A stretch of 22,611 nt of DNA from Reticulomyxa filosa (taxonomy: Eukaryota > Foraminifera > Reticulomyxidae). Within the stretch, counting starts at the first letter, position 1; the number at the start of each line of letters is the position of its first letter. Both the position numbers and the translations under genes were made by a program. Where the stretch lies: contig ASPP01018873.1 of NCBI GenBank assembly GCA_000512085.1, forward strand, positions 1-22,611, in the 5' to 3' direction. Shown piece after piece: positions 1 to 12,000 of the stretch. The notes beneath the pieces were generated by a model. That model had not been told where the DNA came from. It saw only the letters and a list, made by a program, of their open reading frames with translations, and ran no database searches.

Positions 1-384
1 TTATGAATCGTGTTGGGTGGAAATTTCATGTCCTGATCAAAAAAAGCCATTTTTATTCTGCAGTTTCTATCGAAGCTTGCAGTGTAATTAATTCTTCCAT
101 TTTTTAGCAATTGGAGGTTGAATTGGATGTGCACTCAAATCATCTCCCACGTTCAATATCAAAACCACTTGGTCATTATCACGAATTGAACGACAAAAGA
201 TTGAGACTTGGAATCTAAGAAGTAATAAATGTGAACAATTTAGATTTAGATTGAAAAGAAATATTATTGATTATATTGTATTGGATAACACAGAGACACT
301 AGACAAAGCAGTTGAATCTTGGACCAAATGTTCAATTCCAAGTGGTGTATTTTGTCCGAACATGGCTTGCAGTAGAGCCGATTA
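1..384 (+). mobile_element. Decayed non-LTR (LINE) retrotransposon fragment, endonuclease region
   Basis: Reading + from base 2 gives a segment with WVEI followed by KPFLFCSFYRS (about 2-85). This matches the conserved stretch of AP-type endonuclease domains of LINE elements, where a WVEI-like strand precedes an S-x-YRP-like motif. The frame then stops at 90. A shifted frame resumes with QLEVELDVHSNHLPR (about 110-230), and a third frame continues to 384 with a charged segment ending VESWTKCSIPSGVF, like the linker between endonuclease and reverse transcriptase. At least two frame changes and several stops are visible, and no reverse-transcriptase motif follows. The 5' part lies outside the window. 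It reads as a dead, truncated copy. The family assignment rests on short motifs only; the alternative is a decayed host exon. Confidence 0.5.
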
Positions 385-746
385 GGGTAAAAACACCTTG
401 CCTCGGCCGTCCGGATCGCCTTCGCAAGCCTTGTTATCAGCGAGTTGTTTTCGGTTTGCCCGAGGTTCAGTAGAATTTACCCGAACTCGGAGTTCTACCA
501 AACACAAAAGACTGGTATTTGCCTCGAGAATGATAATTTCCCGAAAGCACCGAACACTATTAAGGCTAAACAAGGATCGATACCCTCTCACATAAGTTGC
601 CCGTTGCCAGTTACCAGCAGTTTGCACCTCTAAATGCTGAACCGCCGACGAAACCCTCCAAAAATGAACTGCGACAAAAAACGTTGCCGAAGGGTAACAA
701 AATAGTTTAAAGTCACACTCCAGCCACAATATCACAAAATCCAACT
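385..746. other. GC-richer block, possible insertion or repeat
   Basis: Base composition changes sharply at about 385: this block is visibly richer in G and C than the AT-rich DNA on both sides, and it ends just before a hairpin. The minus strand is open for 120 codons across it (744-382), but the translation shows no recognisable domain and has the look of a chance ORF in GC-richer DNA. Because it starts where the LINE-like reading frame ends, it may be a separate repeat that landed in or next to the element. No terminal repeats or target-site duplication could be recognised. Confidence 0.3.
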
Positions 747-785
747 ACTATAAAAAAAAAATTTACTAGTTAAAAATTTTATAGT
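747..785. repeat. Imperfect inverted repeat (hairpin)
   Basis: ACTATAAAA followed by an A run and TTT (747-764) is mirrored by AAAAATTTTATAGT (772-785), with ACTAGTT between the arms. It sits exactly at the 3' edge of the GC-richer block, so it may mark the end of an inserted element. AT-rich DNA produces such hairpins by chance, so the functional meaning is uncertain. Confidence 0.4.
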
Positions 786-843
786 TAGAATTTTCTTTGT
801 TTCTTTCTTGGTCCTGAACTTTCTTGAATACTTTACTTGACTT

Positions 844-975
844 TCAAAATCTCTTTCAAAAATTAAGATATGTCGAGGTATCTTGATCAAAATTTCTGAT
901 ATTGATATCTCAAAATCTCTTTCAAAAACTTCAAGGTGTCAAAGTATCTGATTATTATTGAGCTTTTCTCCTTTA
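844..975. repeat. Two-copy tandem duplication, 66-nt period
   Basis: The string TCAAAATCTCTTTCAAAAA occurs at 844 and again at 910. The following bases are also related, with an AAGATATGTCGAGGTATCT-like segment in the first copy and a diverged counterpart in the second. This is an imperfect tandem duplication with a period of 66 nt. No gene is seen in it. Confidence 0.55.
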
Positions 976-2181
976 AAATACAACTTTTTTCACAAAAGTT
1001 AATATGATGATATATATTGTTAAATAAATTTTTTTTAATCTAATTAAGGGCATTACGACAAACATGAAACTTACATTTTAATATTTGATTAATCATTAAA
1101 TATTACATTGTGGAAGATTGATCATTCTCACTTATTGCAAGTTCGTGATCAATGTGATATTCAACAAATCTATAAATTGCCAATTATATATTGTTATAAG
1201 ATATTGATATCATTTAATTTATATAATGTTCCATATATATTTGATCAAATTTAATTCTGGTATTCCTGAAAATGATAAAGTGGATCTTGTTACAAATAAT
1301 GCTCGCAAGAAAGCACAGTCACTTCTTTACATATTAATGGAACAGACTTTAGATTTGTTGATATATAATCACAATGCAGTCATTAGAATTTTTGTGCATT
1401 CTGGAATTTAGCTGTTAATTGTATAAACGAAGATTAAAAACGATTGAAAGATTCTTAATTTATATAATGTTTGTATTTATTGATTATGCAGTATACGATA
1501 TTCTCAGTTTAATAATTCAATTGCCACCATTTGAATTACAAAGAAGATAACATGTTACAGAAGAAAAGTTCCCAAATCATAATTTAACAATATTTATCAG
1601 TTACTGAAACACATTGTAGCAACTGGAAGAACTTTGTTACTTTTTAAGCTTTTCTTTCTATTTGTGGCATGGCTCTTTGGTTCGTGTATTAACTTGCTTT
1701 TGGTGATAAATGGTAAGTGCAAAAATCAATGAGTGTCGGATATATTGACCACTTTTCAATCTTTAAATTTTGAGTGTTTTTGGGTGTATTATGCAGAGTG
1801 CAAATTGTAAGAAACGACGAATCTTTTATTGTATCTTTCATGCAATAATTGATCTTGCGGTCAAATTTATCCTCTTTTATTTAATTTCTTCTTCAGATGT
1901 TTATTACAATAAATTGTTCAAAACAGAGAAGAACGCTCAATTAGGATAGTATTGACAATTGCAACATTAAACACATACACAGATCGTGTATTTGTATTCT
2001 ATTTTGCGATTTATGAAATACACTTTTATGACATGTTTTGTAAAAAAAAGAAATGCCTTGATTCCAACATACGCTCATTTTGATGACATTCTATTTATCA
2101 TTCCTTTACATTTTGTGTTTGTGTCCATTTGATGAATGACTATCGTTCAAATCAGACACGGAGTGTTCATATGTTGTCTTT
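976..2181. other. AT-rich stretch without a supportable gene
   Basis: This is low-GC DNA with only short ORFs. The longest is a 61-codon + frame at 1226-1411 that has no recognisable motif and no clear exon signals. The right end (about 1980-2181) is probably the 3' untranslated region and downstream flank of the minus-strand RGS gene. No tRNA, rRNA or structured RNA was recognised by eye. Confidence 0.4.
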
Positions 2182-5100
2182 TCACAAAAAAGATGTACAT
2201 ACCGCTGTCATTCGGAATCGAGAAAACGGTTTTCGCATATTTCGAAAGACAGACAATAAACACGCATCCAATGCATCTAGTATCCTTTGTACCAACTCGT
2301 CTGGCATGTTTTCAGAGTTCTTAATTGACTGAGCCTGATAATCTAACAGAGCTTTGTGCGAAGGAGTGATAGTCAAAGTTCCAGGGAACAAAAAAATAGA
2401 GAGGGATCTCATTACTGACCGTCGTTTCGTTTTTGTAATGGTGCCACTCCAAGACTCTCTCGCTTTTGCCAAAATAGATAAATGATGAACTTTTTCGGCT
2501 TCTATGCCGATATTATATTTTGGAGGCTCCAAGGTTTTCTCTTCGTTGGTCCGTAGTAATCCTGAATGAATTGATTTTTCTTTTGGTTCATCTTGAAAAG
2601 ATGCGACTTGTGTAGCAGAAGGTGTTGGTAAATAGATTCTCGAGCCGAATGTGTTTTGACTTTCTTTATTCTGCCTGTTTGTGCTACTATATCCGCGAAC
2701 TGACTCAATATTTTCCATTCCACCTATTTTTTTGTTCTTTGTTTACTAGAGCCCTTTTGCGATGCTTGTGACTCCCACTCAAATATTGACAAAAAAATAG
2801 TCTAACTAAGTTGTAATTCGGCTTCCAAAGGTTCACGATAACGAGGCTGATATGGATTGAGAGTATCATGGAGTGCATTCAGTTGTATCGTTGTGGACGC
2901 GTTTGAGGTTATTACCAAGGGAGTGTTGCGTCTTGATATATTGATTGAAGGATTGATAGAAGTAGAGACGCGGTCGACAGTTTTCTTTGTTCCCAGTTCA
3001 ATATGTCTGCTAATGTTTTTCACAGTGACATTTTCCAATGGAGATACATTGTTGTTGTCATGAGCCGTATCAACTGATAGACGCAAACGCGAATTGTTCT
3101 GCTCGTCCCCGGTTATAACTATCTGAGTGCTGGCAACGCCGCCGTCCTTTTTTTCAACAGTGTCCTCTTCCGCTGCACAACAAAAACACAACAAAATGTC
3201 CGGCGAGAATTTTTCTTCCTCTCCCCCCTCTGTTTTGGTATGTACATACGTATCGTTATAACAGAAGAGGGGAAGGGAGGAGCGAAATGTATTGATTTGT
3301 TTTTTTTTACACACAAGATTGGAGTGTGGACAATGTCGGGGACACCTTGGGCAGTCGAGCCATGTCGTCAGACGTGGTAACGATAGGCACAACGGAATTT
3401 TTGGTAGCGTCAGTTTTGTGGAGATCTCTCAAGGAATTACCAGTATAAAAGGAGGTAACGGAATGAGAATTACGTTGATTGATGACCGTAGATGGATCTA
3501 TATTTTCAGACAATGGCTCAATGCAATCGTATTCCACGTCCAATTCAATGTTAAAATGCTTTGCTACCAATGTGTATGCGTAAGTACAACACAACCTTTC
3601 CTCATAAGAGACATTGATTATGTTGGGTGAGTTTGTGTACTGTCCGTCGTCGATGTACTTTTCATACAACGCCATAAAACGCAGACCACATAACGGATAG
3701 TTTTGAATTATATCTGAATTTGGCAAGTCGTTTGGAATTGGGTATAAAGAAGTTTTCCCTAACATTTGCGGACTGTTGTGTGTTATTATTGTTCCCATTG
3801 GTGTGTGTGTGCTTATTTCATTATTTGGTGTTCAGTTAAGAGTCATGCATCTTAACTATGAGTCAACTAGGCTGCGCTTGAGTTGTAAGCATCTTCAAAA
3901 AGAACATATAGTATCACACAATACAACACATATCTCTCTGCGTTGAATTGTGTATTTGCAATTGTGGTGTTTGTTTCATTTGTGTTTGTTTTCTCATTTG
4001 AGGTTGACAAGGCAAAACTCCATCGCAAATGATAAGTTTTCCACGGCGTACTCACTGTTATTTTGTTGCATTGTTTTGTCCCTTTGGCAAGACAATTAAA
4101 AAAAAAAAAAAGAACTGGACTAAATGGTTCATGAATATCTTAAAGCCAGTTTGATCTTTGATGACCCGAAGCAATTGATATTGTTCGTTCGCGCCTACAT
4201 TGGATTGGCGGGACATCACAATCTGACTACTTCGACTGATCTTGACATCGTCAGACCCGTGATTTATGCTCGTGTGCAATTGCATAGCATTGCCTGCGAT
4301 GGAGTGCTTCGCAGTATCAACAACGACAAGTGTGTCGCGTGGATATTCACTGCTGGTAACTTGCGGGACAGATAGTGTCGATGGGTTGTTGTAATTGTGC
4401 GTAAGGTTTTGTGACACCCCGGACACTTCCGGAGTCTCGGTCCAAGGGTCTGTCTTTTGGATGGGTGGAGGGGACAGCAACGGATTGCTATTGGGGGTAG
4501 TATCGATGCCATTTGTGACAGGATTTGCAGGATACAGCGACAGGGGTGCAAGGGTCGTTTGCACGACCACATGCGAGACACGGACTTCGGATAACAAATG
4601 GACCATCGATGTAGTGCTTTGGTCCATCGTTGTGATCCCACTTGCGGTAGTCATCGTCGTTTGCTTGGACGTATCTTCATATACGCGTGTCCTATTGTCA
4701 ACTATTTGGACTTTTTTTGGATCAGTGTCAGTCGCACTGTTTCTCGAGCTTTTACACAAAAAACTTTTGGATTGCAAATTGTGTTTGTTATAATACATTA
4801 CCCAGGACGTTCCGATGAAAAATATTCCATAGTAGGGAATGCATGGCACTGTCGCCAGCAATGTGTCTCGTAGTTGCCGGTGGTTATTCACGTTTCTTTG
4901 AAAATCTTTGTTGGTAATGTCCGTGGTACCGACCCATGTCAATCCGTATGTAGCAAACGCACCTATCAAACACAACACGTACAGCACTGCTTCCTCACGT
5001 ACGTAGATTATGTCCTCGACGTGCGATATTTCATAGGCTATACCAATCACTAGGATTGTGACTAATGGCACAAATACTATCATGATCAGTCCCATTATCC

Positions 5101-5852
5101 AATATTCGCCATACATCACCAATATACTTTCAACAAATGTATGCGTGTATGTATACAGTGCAAATTTTTTTCAAAAATAAGGACGTGCCGACTGGGGGGG
5201 AAAAAATACAATTGTATACGTTCAAAAGGAAAATAAAAAAAAAAAATGGTCAGCGCAAGAAAGTTAAATGAAATGAACGAAACATGCAAAGAGCTCCAAG
5301 AATTAGCAATAACAGAGACACAAATTTACTGGTGTAATAAATATTGCCAAGCGTCTGTTTATACCGAAGGAAAAAGGCTGGATTTTCCACCTTGTTCATC
5401 AGCCATTTGCTTTCTGCGTCATATCTTTGGTGTTGATTATCGAACATTATGTGCCAAAAACGCAGCAATGTCAGTAATAGTATTACTATCACATTTAGCA
5501 GTTCTGGAATCATTAACTTTGTTCCGTGGCTACCGAGATATATATTTAGGCACGCACGAATTATTAGTGTCACTGTACTGTCAGGAAAAGCGAGAGGGAC
5601 ATTGCACATTTTTTAATTTTGTGTTTGAAAGTGGGTACAACAGCAAAATACAAATATAAAAGGACCTGCATTATTAAACAATATAGCAAAAAACAGCAAC
5701 ACGCTTAGACCAGGTTTTCTTCCTCGGATGAAGTGCTGGTCTCTACTGTCCCAGTAGCGTTTTAGTTCATGGCAACACAATGGGACTAGGACCAGATAGG
5801 TCAATAAAATCCAAACTACAAGAAACCAGTGTGTCCAGTTTAAGTTCAACAT
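2182..5852 (-). CDS. Multi-pass membrane protein with C-terminal RGS domain (7TM-RGS-like)
   Basis: Proposed exons (minus): 5852-5666, 5572-5365, 5126-4121, 4050-4019, 3772-3315, 3172-2807, 2723-2182; about 932 residues. The start is the ATG just before the first membrane helix. Exons 1-3 supply hydrophobic helices at roughly residues 10-29, 49-66, 89-110, 140-165, 178-200 and 218-240, so six are clear and a seventh is possible. A Ser/Thr-rich linker of about 200 residues follows. The RGS box begins with QTGFKIFMNHL and continues in the next exon with YAVENLSF. It goes on with RFMALYEKYI and INVSYEER (about 3680-3595), and ends with LDACLLSVFRNMRKPFSRF (about 2274-2212). RGS boxes accelerate GTP hydrolysis by G-alpha subunits; plant RGS1-type proteins share this membrane-plus-RGS plan. 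About 350 hydrophilic residues lie inside the box. The borders around exons 3-5 are uncertain, and a GTATGT at 2192 leaves open a further 3' exon. Confidence 0.75.
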
Positions 5853-6094
5853 TTGCTTTATTACAATGTTCTCACCGCAACTATGCTTTTTGTTTTTACA
5901 AAGTTTCTCCTTACGACTTACACTGACAAAGTTCAAAAAAAAGGCGTTAGCGAAAGATACTGCACAGACGATTTCTCTTTTCTTTTTTTCCAAATAACAT
6001 TAATAATTTATTTTTCATTCTGATTACATTGAATGAAAAAATATGTGTCTGTAAAAAATTGTCCCTCCAAAACACTCCGTTTAAGTAAAAGTTT
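5853..6094. other. Short spacer between two minus-strand genes
   Basis: These 242 nt separate the stop of the giant coiled-coil gene from the start codon of the RGS gene. They must hold the 3' UTR of the former and the promoter and 5' UTR of the latter. The minus strand remains open upstream of the RGS ATG (to 5993), but that stretch is basic and low in hydrophobicity, unlike the membrane helix that starts at the chosen ATG. Confidence 0.4.
6007..6012 (-). terminator. Candidate polyadenylation signal of the coiled-coil gene
   Basis: AATAAA on the minus strand lies about 83 nt downstream of the stop codon at 6095 and upstream of the RGS gene. Position and sequence fit a cleavage/polyadenylation signal. 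This organism's real signal is unknown, and AT-rich DNA contains such hexamers by chance. Confidence 0.3.
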
Positions 6095-9000
6095 TTAAGA
6101 ACCGAAAGGATTGGTTTGTTGTTGTAAGTCATGCAATAATTGATAGCATTCGTTTAAGTTTGATTGATGCTGCTTTTTCAAACTTTCAAACATTTCTTGC
6201 TGTGGGACCGGGTAGTGTTTGCCTCTTTCTTGGCACTGTGTGTCGGTTTGGACTATTGTCACACCGTTAATTGCAGTATTTGCATTTTTTTTGTTATCAA
6301 CATCAGCAAAATAGTTCATTTGCTGAATTATCAGTTCTAGTCTCACACGTTCATTAACTAATCGTAAGACCACATCTGTCAGTTCATTATGATCTTCATG
6401 TTTCGAAATCCTAACGATACATGAACACGTATGCATTTTTTGTTGTTTGCTTTAATAAAAGAAACAAGAGCAAATGTTGTTGACAATTCTTAACATGTCT
6501 AACAGTTCTTGACCTTTTACGATAGTCACTTGTGCATCTTCATCTTGATACGGTTTTGCGTGTGGTGATAAAAGATCTTGAATTTCGGCCAAAGTGAAGT
6601 CTTTGGCAATGGAGGCAATCTCATTTAGCCCTCCATGGATACCATGTGTTTGCTTCGAATGTGAATTTGACTGCTTGTGCAGCTGATGGATTTGGAGGTG
6701 CAATTTGTTGTTTGTGTCGGACAATTTCTCATGGATTGATCCAAATGCAGCTGACACGATTTGACTTTGACGACTGACCTGAGATTTTTCTTTGACAGCA
6801 TTCTAAATAAGCCACATAACAACAGATATTTGTTAACAAGATTTGTTAGCACTTTTTTTTGTTTATTACCACAAAGAGTCTAAACTTGCTCCTTTGAGGA
6901 CAAAACGGTCACTTTTTTTTGAAGTTTATCAATTTGGGCTTGTAAGTCTTCGTTGGTAGTCTTTTGTTGATGGATTTTTTCTTCATTGAAATCAAGCATT
7001 TTGGACTTACGATTTAAATCCATTTGCAATTGTTTAAGCTTTTCCTTCCATTTCTTTTCATTGTTTTTGCAATCATTTAATATGTCTTCTTTTGTTTCAT
7101 TTTCAGATCCATTACTGTTGCATCTTTTTTTTTTTATATCGTCTCCATTCGCATGAGCGTATATATTTTTGTTTTCTGCTAATTGATCGTATCTCGTCTT
7201 CCACTCTTTGCATATTATTTGTTGTCTCTGGCAATCATTTTTCATACTCCGCAATTTGTTCTGCAGTTCCACGCATTTTGTTTTACTTTCATTTGCTTCG
7301 CTGGTCATATCGGAACAGTTTTTTTTTAGCATCTCAATCAATTGGTCTTTGTGTTTGATTTGGTTTTTCAATTCATTTATTGTCAACACATGGCGTGTAT
7401 CGTTAGCATTATTATTTGTGACGTCTTCGGTAATTACTGGAAGGTCGGTAGAGGTTTTTGTAAGTTTAACTTTTAAAGTTGCAATGTATTGGTTTTTGCG
7501 CGCACAATCACTTTTGTACTTTTTGTACAACTCTTTATGTTTTTGTAGCTCTTCGTCGCAAGAGTTCATTTTTTGAACCATGTCGTCCCTTTCTTTTTTT
7601 GTTGCAACAAGTCTTTCTTCCATGTTTTGGTATTTTTCGTTGCTTTGTATCTCCAAAACTTTTATTTGATCTTTTAGTGCTTCCACTTGAATTTGGTACA
7701 CTGCTAGTTCTTGTGACGTTTCTTGTGTTTTGCGTTGGCTCAATTCTAATGCCTTTTTGCATGCGTTCCACTGCAGTTGTGCTTCGGACAGTCTTATTTC
7801 AAATTCAATTTGTGTTTTTATGTCCATTCCACTTAGTTGTTCCCATTGTTCTTCCCATGATAGTAACTGCGTTTGTTTTTTTGATTTGATGGATATTTCT
7901 TTTGATTTGCAATTGAGTGCTTTTTTTTTGTTTTTTTATTTCTTTTTCACTGTGCTCACTCATAAGGGTATTACTATTATCGCTCTTACAAGACGTTTTT
8001 TCTTTCCAATGGGGTTGACAATTCACTTCTCCAAATTGCTGCTGACCCATTATCAATTGTTCTGCGTGCAATTGTTTCCATTTGTTCATCTCCTTCACTA
8101 ATTGCAACAAATCTTGTTTATGGTTGATTTTTTCTCTCTCTATTTCGCTCTGCATCTCTTCAATCTTTTCGTTAGCTTGTTTCAGTTCCACGTCATATCT
8201 TTCTTGTACTTGTTCCAGCGCCCCCAAATGTTCACCATCTCTGTTTGTGCAAAATGAATTTTTTGAATGACGTATACTTAGAGTAATGAGACGGTTAACT
8301 TTTCTTCAAATGTTTTTTTGTATTTTTGTTTGAGTTCTTCAATCGTATTTGCCATTTGGTGATTAAAATGAAGCAACCTGTCGTTTTCACATTGTAATTT
8401 TGTGATATGAGTTTGAGAGTCGTTCCATTTTTCCTCGTTGCTTCTCTCTTTACTGCGGCACTCTATTTCCAGTTTGTTATATTGTTCGCGCAATCGAGAT
8501 AAAGTTTGCTGTGCTGCTGTAAGCTCAGCTACTTTTTCTTTGCAAATTTTAGTTTTTGCTTCTGCCTCTTGTTTGTGTTGTTGTATTTGTTGAGCGCACT
8601 GCGTATTTTCCATTTTCAACATTTGCAGAGCTTCGTTCAAAGTTTGCTGCTGCAAAGTAGAGCTTTCGAATTGTTTTTGAGCAAGAGCAAGATCGTTTTT
8701 AAGTTTTTCAATGACCTCCTCTTTTTCTTTGAGTTGTTCATCCATTTGATTGAGTTGCTGTGCCAACGTTTCATTTTTTTGACGCAATTCCTCACATTCT
8801 CGTTCAAAAAGTGTTATCTATGTTCGTTTTTGTCCAGCAATATCTTGTTTTTAAAAAAGTCTTATAAACTCTTTGTTTGAGTGGCAATACCTCTTGTTTT
8901 TCAAATGAATGTTCTTTGGTACATTGCAACGGCTTATATGATTTATTTTGTAAATTGTCAATTTGTTCTGTCAAGGTCGTGTTGTTATTTTGTAGACTTT

Positions 9001-12000
9001 GAATTTGTATTTTTTGTTTCAAAAGTTGTTCATTCAATGCAATTATTTCCTCTCGCCAGTTGTCTGCTGTCCTCTTCAATGTTTTAATAGTATCCTCCAA
9101 ACTTTTTATTTTCAGGCTCATTTCCTTCTCTTTTTGAGTATACGTCTCTGGACTTTGCATCACTTCTATTTCACAATCATATAACACGTACACTAATACC
9201 TTTGTTGGTGAATTGCATGATTTATATTTAAAAATGTTTAATGTTCACCTTTGCTTTGCTCAAAACAATTGGAGACAAGTTGTTGTTCCCTTTTGGAGCG
9301 TTGAATGATTTCAGCATTTAAAGTGAGTTGCTGACATTGCGCATTAAACTTACCTTGCAGCTGACGTAGCTCATCCTGTGTTGCACTGAGTTTTTCTTCC
9401 GTTGAACGCTATTTGTGTGTCGAAGACATTCATTGTCACATAGGGTTTAGCTAACACAAAAGTGATCCAAAAAAAATCACATAGTAATTCCAAAGTATGG
9501 AGGATGACACAAGCGTTACTTAACGAAGTGCATACTTTGCTGAAGATGTTTTTCATGAAGAGTTCGATACTCACGAATGACTGGCATTAGGGCATGCTCG
9601 ACATTCCCTAATGAGGAATGAATTTGATCAGAAATTGCAGAGATGTGGATCCATTCTGTCTTTAGCGTTTCTTGAATTTTTTTAAGTCGCAAACTAATGG
9701 TATGATTACTTGCTTTGTGAGTTTGAAGCGATGACTGGTGTAAAAATTTGTCCATTTTTTTTAGATGCGAACTTAATGTTTTGGCCAAAAAGTCAAACTG
9801 CTTTGACAACTGCGTGGCTTGTTCAAGGTTTGTAATGCCACCATGGCCCATTAAATCTGGGATCGAATGTTTCATCTGCGTCAGTAATTGTTGGTTAATT
9901 TCTTCCTTCTTTTTCGTTTCGCTGTCTTTGACGCTTTGGTCTTCGAGCTTGCAAGAAGCTAATTTTTCCGTATACTTAAGAGGTACGTCTTGGCATTTCG
10001 ACCACTCCACTATTCTGTCTACCAATTTCTTTTTGTGTGTGCGCGTCAATTGCAAACAAGTAATTGTTATAAAAGAGGTCATGTGCACACAAAAAAAAGA
10101 ATACCTGTAATTCCTGCAAATCGTACAGGGTATTTACTTTTGTTTGTTCTAATGATAATTTTTTTTTCAAATGTCGAATCTCTGCATCTTTTTTTGTCAT
10201 ATCTAACATTATTTCCTCTATATGAAAAAAATAAGCGACTAAATTGTTTAACGTTAAAATAAAATTTTAAAGTTTGAAAAATAATGCAAGAGGATAGTGT
10301 TTATACCATAATTGTGTGCTCTTGAAGAAGAGCCGACGCAACTTTCATTTAAATGAACGACTTTCTTGGAAGACAAACGTTTGTTTCCAGACTCTCCAGC
10401 TGAGCTACCGATTTTCATTTGCTCTTTTACTTCTTGCATACGCTTTTCTTTGGCTACAATCACTTCCTGTAATTCTGCTTGGTTTTGTGTACAAACGCGT
10501 AACTTTACCAACAACTCACTTTGTTCTTTTCGAGACTTCACCAATTCTTTGGCCAACACTTGGATGACTTGTCTGCTGGAGATGGTTTGTGGGTTGTTGA
10601 TGTTGTCATTGTATACGTTGGGGTACATCAGATGGATGGTTTCTTGCAAATGCTCAACTACCATCTTTTGTGCTTCTTTTTCCTTTTTTTAAAAAAAAAT
10701 TCCATTGTCATTGATCCTTTTGTATCATTTTTTTTTGAATGAATAGAAACTCTTTGTGTGTCTGCCAGTTCAAATTCTAATTGAGAAATCCTCATTTTCA
10801 TTGTTTGTAAATGTGTATTAGTTTTTTGCAACTGATGGGCTTGATTTTCATATAAGGTGGAGATGTCCGTATCTTTTTCTTTTTTATCACACTGATGATT
10901 TTGGGTACAAAGAATTTTGTTTAATTTGTTTGTCAAAGATTGAATCGTGTTTTGATGTTTTTCCACTTGTTTTTTGGACTGTTCATGGACAGTTGAAAGT
11001 TGTTCATTGTAATTTGTAGCCAATTTCTCTCTTTCGTCCATCATTTGCTTTCTGAGGTTATTTAGCTCCTCGTGATATTGTTTGCTTTCATTTTCGTTCC
11101 ATTCTTTCAAATACTTTATTTCTTTTTGAAACAATAGAATTTCTTGTTGCAATGATTGATTAGTGTGTTTATATTCGTTGACTTCTTTTTTCAGTTGCTC
11201 GTTTTCCTTTTCCAATTCTTCAAACTATTTTGTAATGAATAAATGAACAAAATTGATGTGCGTTCCGATGGAAGTGCCACTAAACAAACAATGGTAAGTC
11301 ACTCAACTTTTCTGAAATCTATTTCAGTGAAATTATTATCTGAACATCCACTGGGATGCCATGTCTTCAAAGTACTTTGAGTACTTTGTAGTGATTCTGT
11401 CAACTGCATATTGCTCTCTTTCAAATCTTCTATTTCTTGATACGCTTGTCGCAGTTCGTTGCTGAGGTCTTGTTGAACATATTTCATTGCCATCAATTCA
11501 TTTGCAAATTCAAAGAACTCTTGTGTTGTTGCTTCCACGCAATTTTCGACACTTGCATTAGAGGAAATTGTAACGCGATGGAATTTTTTATTATCTATCA
11601 ATATTTTTAAAAAAAAGAACAAACAACAACAAAAAGGGCTCGTAAAAAAAAATTTGTTTTCTAACTTCTTTTAAGTGGGTCTGAAGATAATCCTTCAATG
11701 TTCTATCTTTATCTTGTAATAGTTCTTTCAACTCTTCTTTGAATCTCTCTCGATATTCTTTTATCTATCAACCAGCAAACAGCACAAACACCTACAGTAA
11801 CGTTTGCTCGCACAGTTTCATGGTATTTTAAAGTATAGTGAAGGAAGAACGCCACAAATAAGCATGCCATCAAACTTGTGAATTTTCTTTGGAGAGTCTG
11901 ATTTTTTCATTAGTCTTGATTATTTCAATATCTTTCTTGTATTCAATTAATTGTGCCTGAAGCAATGCATTTTGGGCCTTTGCTTTGGATAGTTTTTGAT

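Noticed and set aside
382-744. 120-codon minus-strand ORF
   Set aside because: It lies in the GC-richer block, has no recognisable motif, and the opposite strand is also partly open. More likely a chance frame in a repeat than a gene.
1226-1411. 61-codon + strand ORF
   Set aside because: Short, in AT-rich DNA, with no motif or exon signals. It may be a trace of an old element but cannot be supported.
4124-4873. + strand ORFs opposite the RGS linker exon
   Set aside because: The minus frame is continuous through membrane helices, linker and RGS start, and the + frames carry no domain. They are shadows.
5853-5993. Extension of the RGS protein upstream of the ATG at 5852
   Set aside because: Open frame, but lysine/serine-rich and unlike a first membrane helix. 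The helix starts at the chosen ATG, and the stretch is the likely 5' UTR.
7092-8880. Long + strand frames opposite the coiled-coil exons (F, L, C and S rich)
   Set aside because: They are antisense shadows of A-rich coiled-coil exons: the complement of K/E/Q codons reads as F/L/S/C. They show no start context, no domains and no splice logic.
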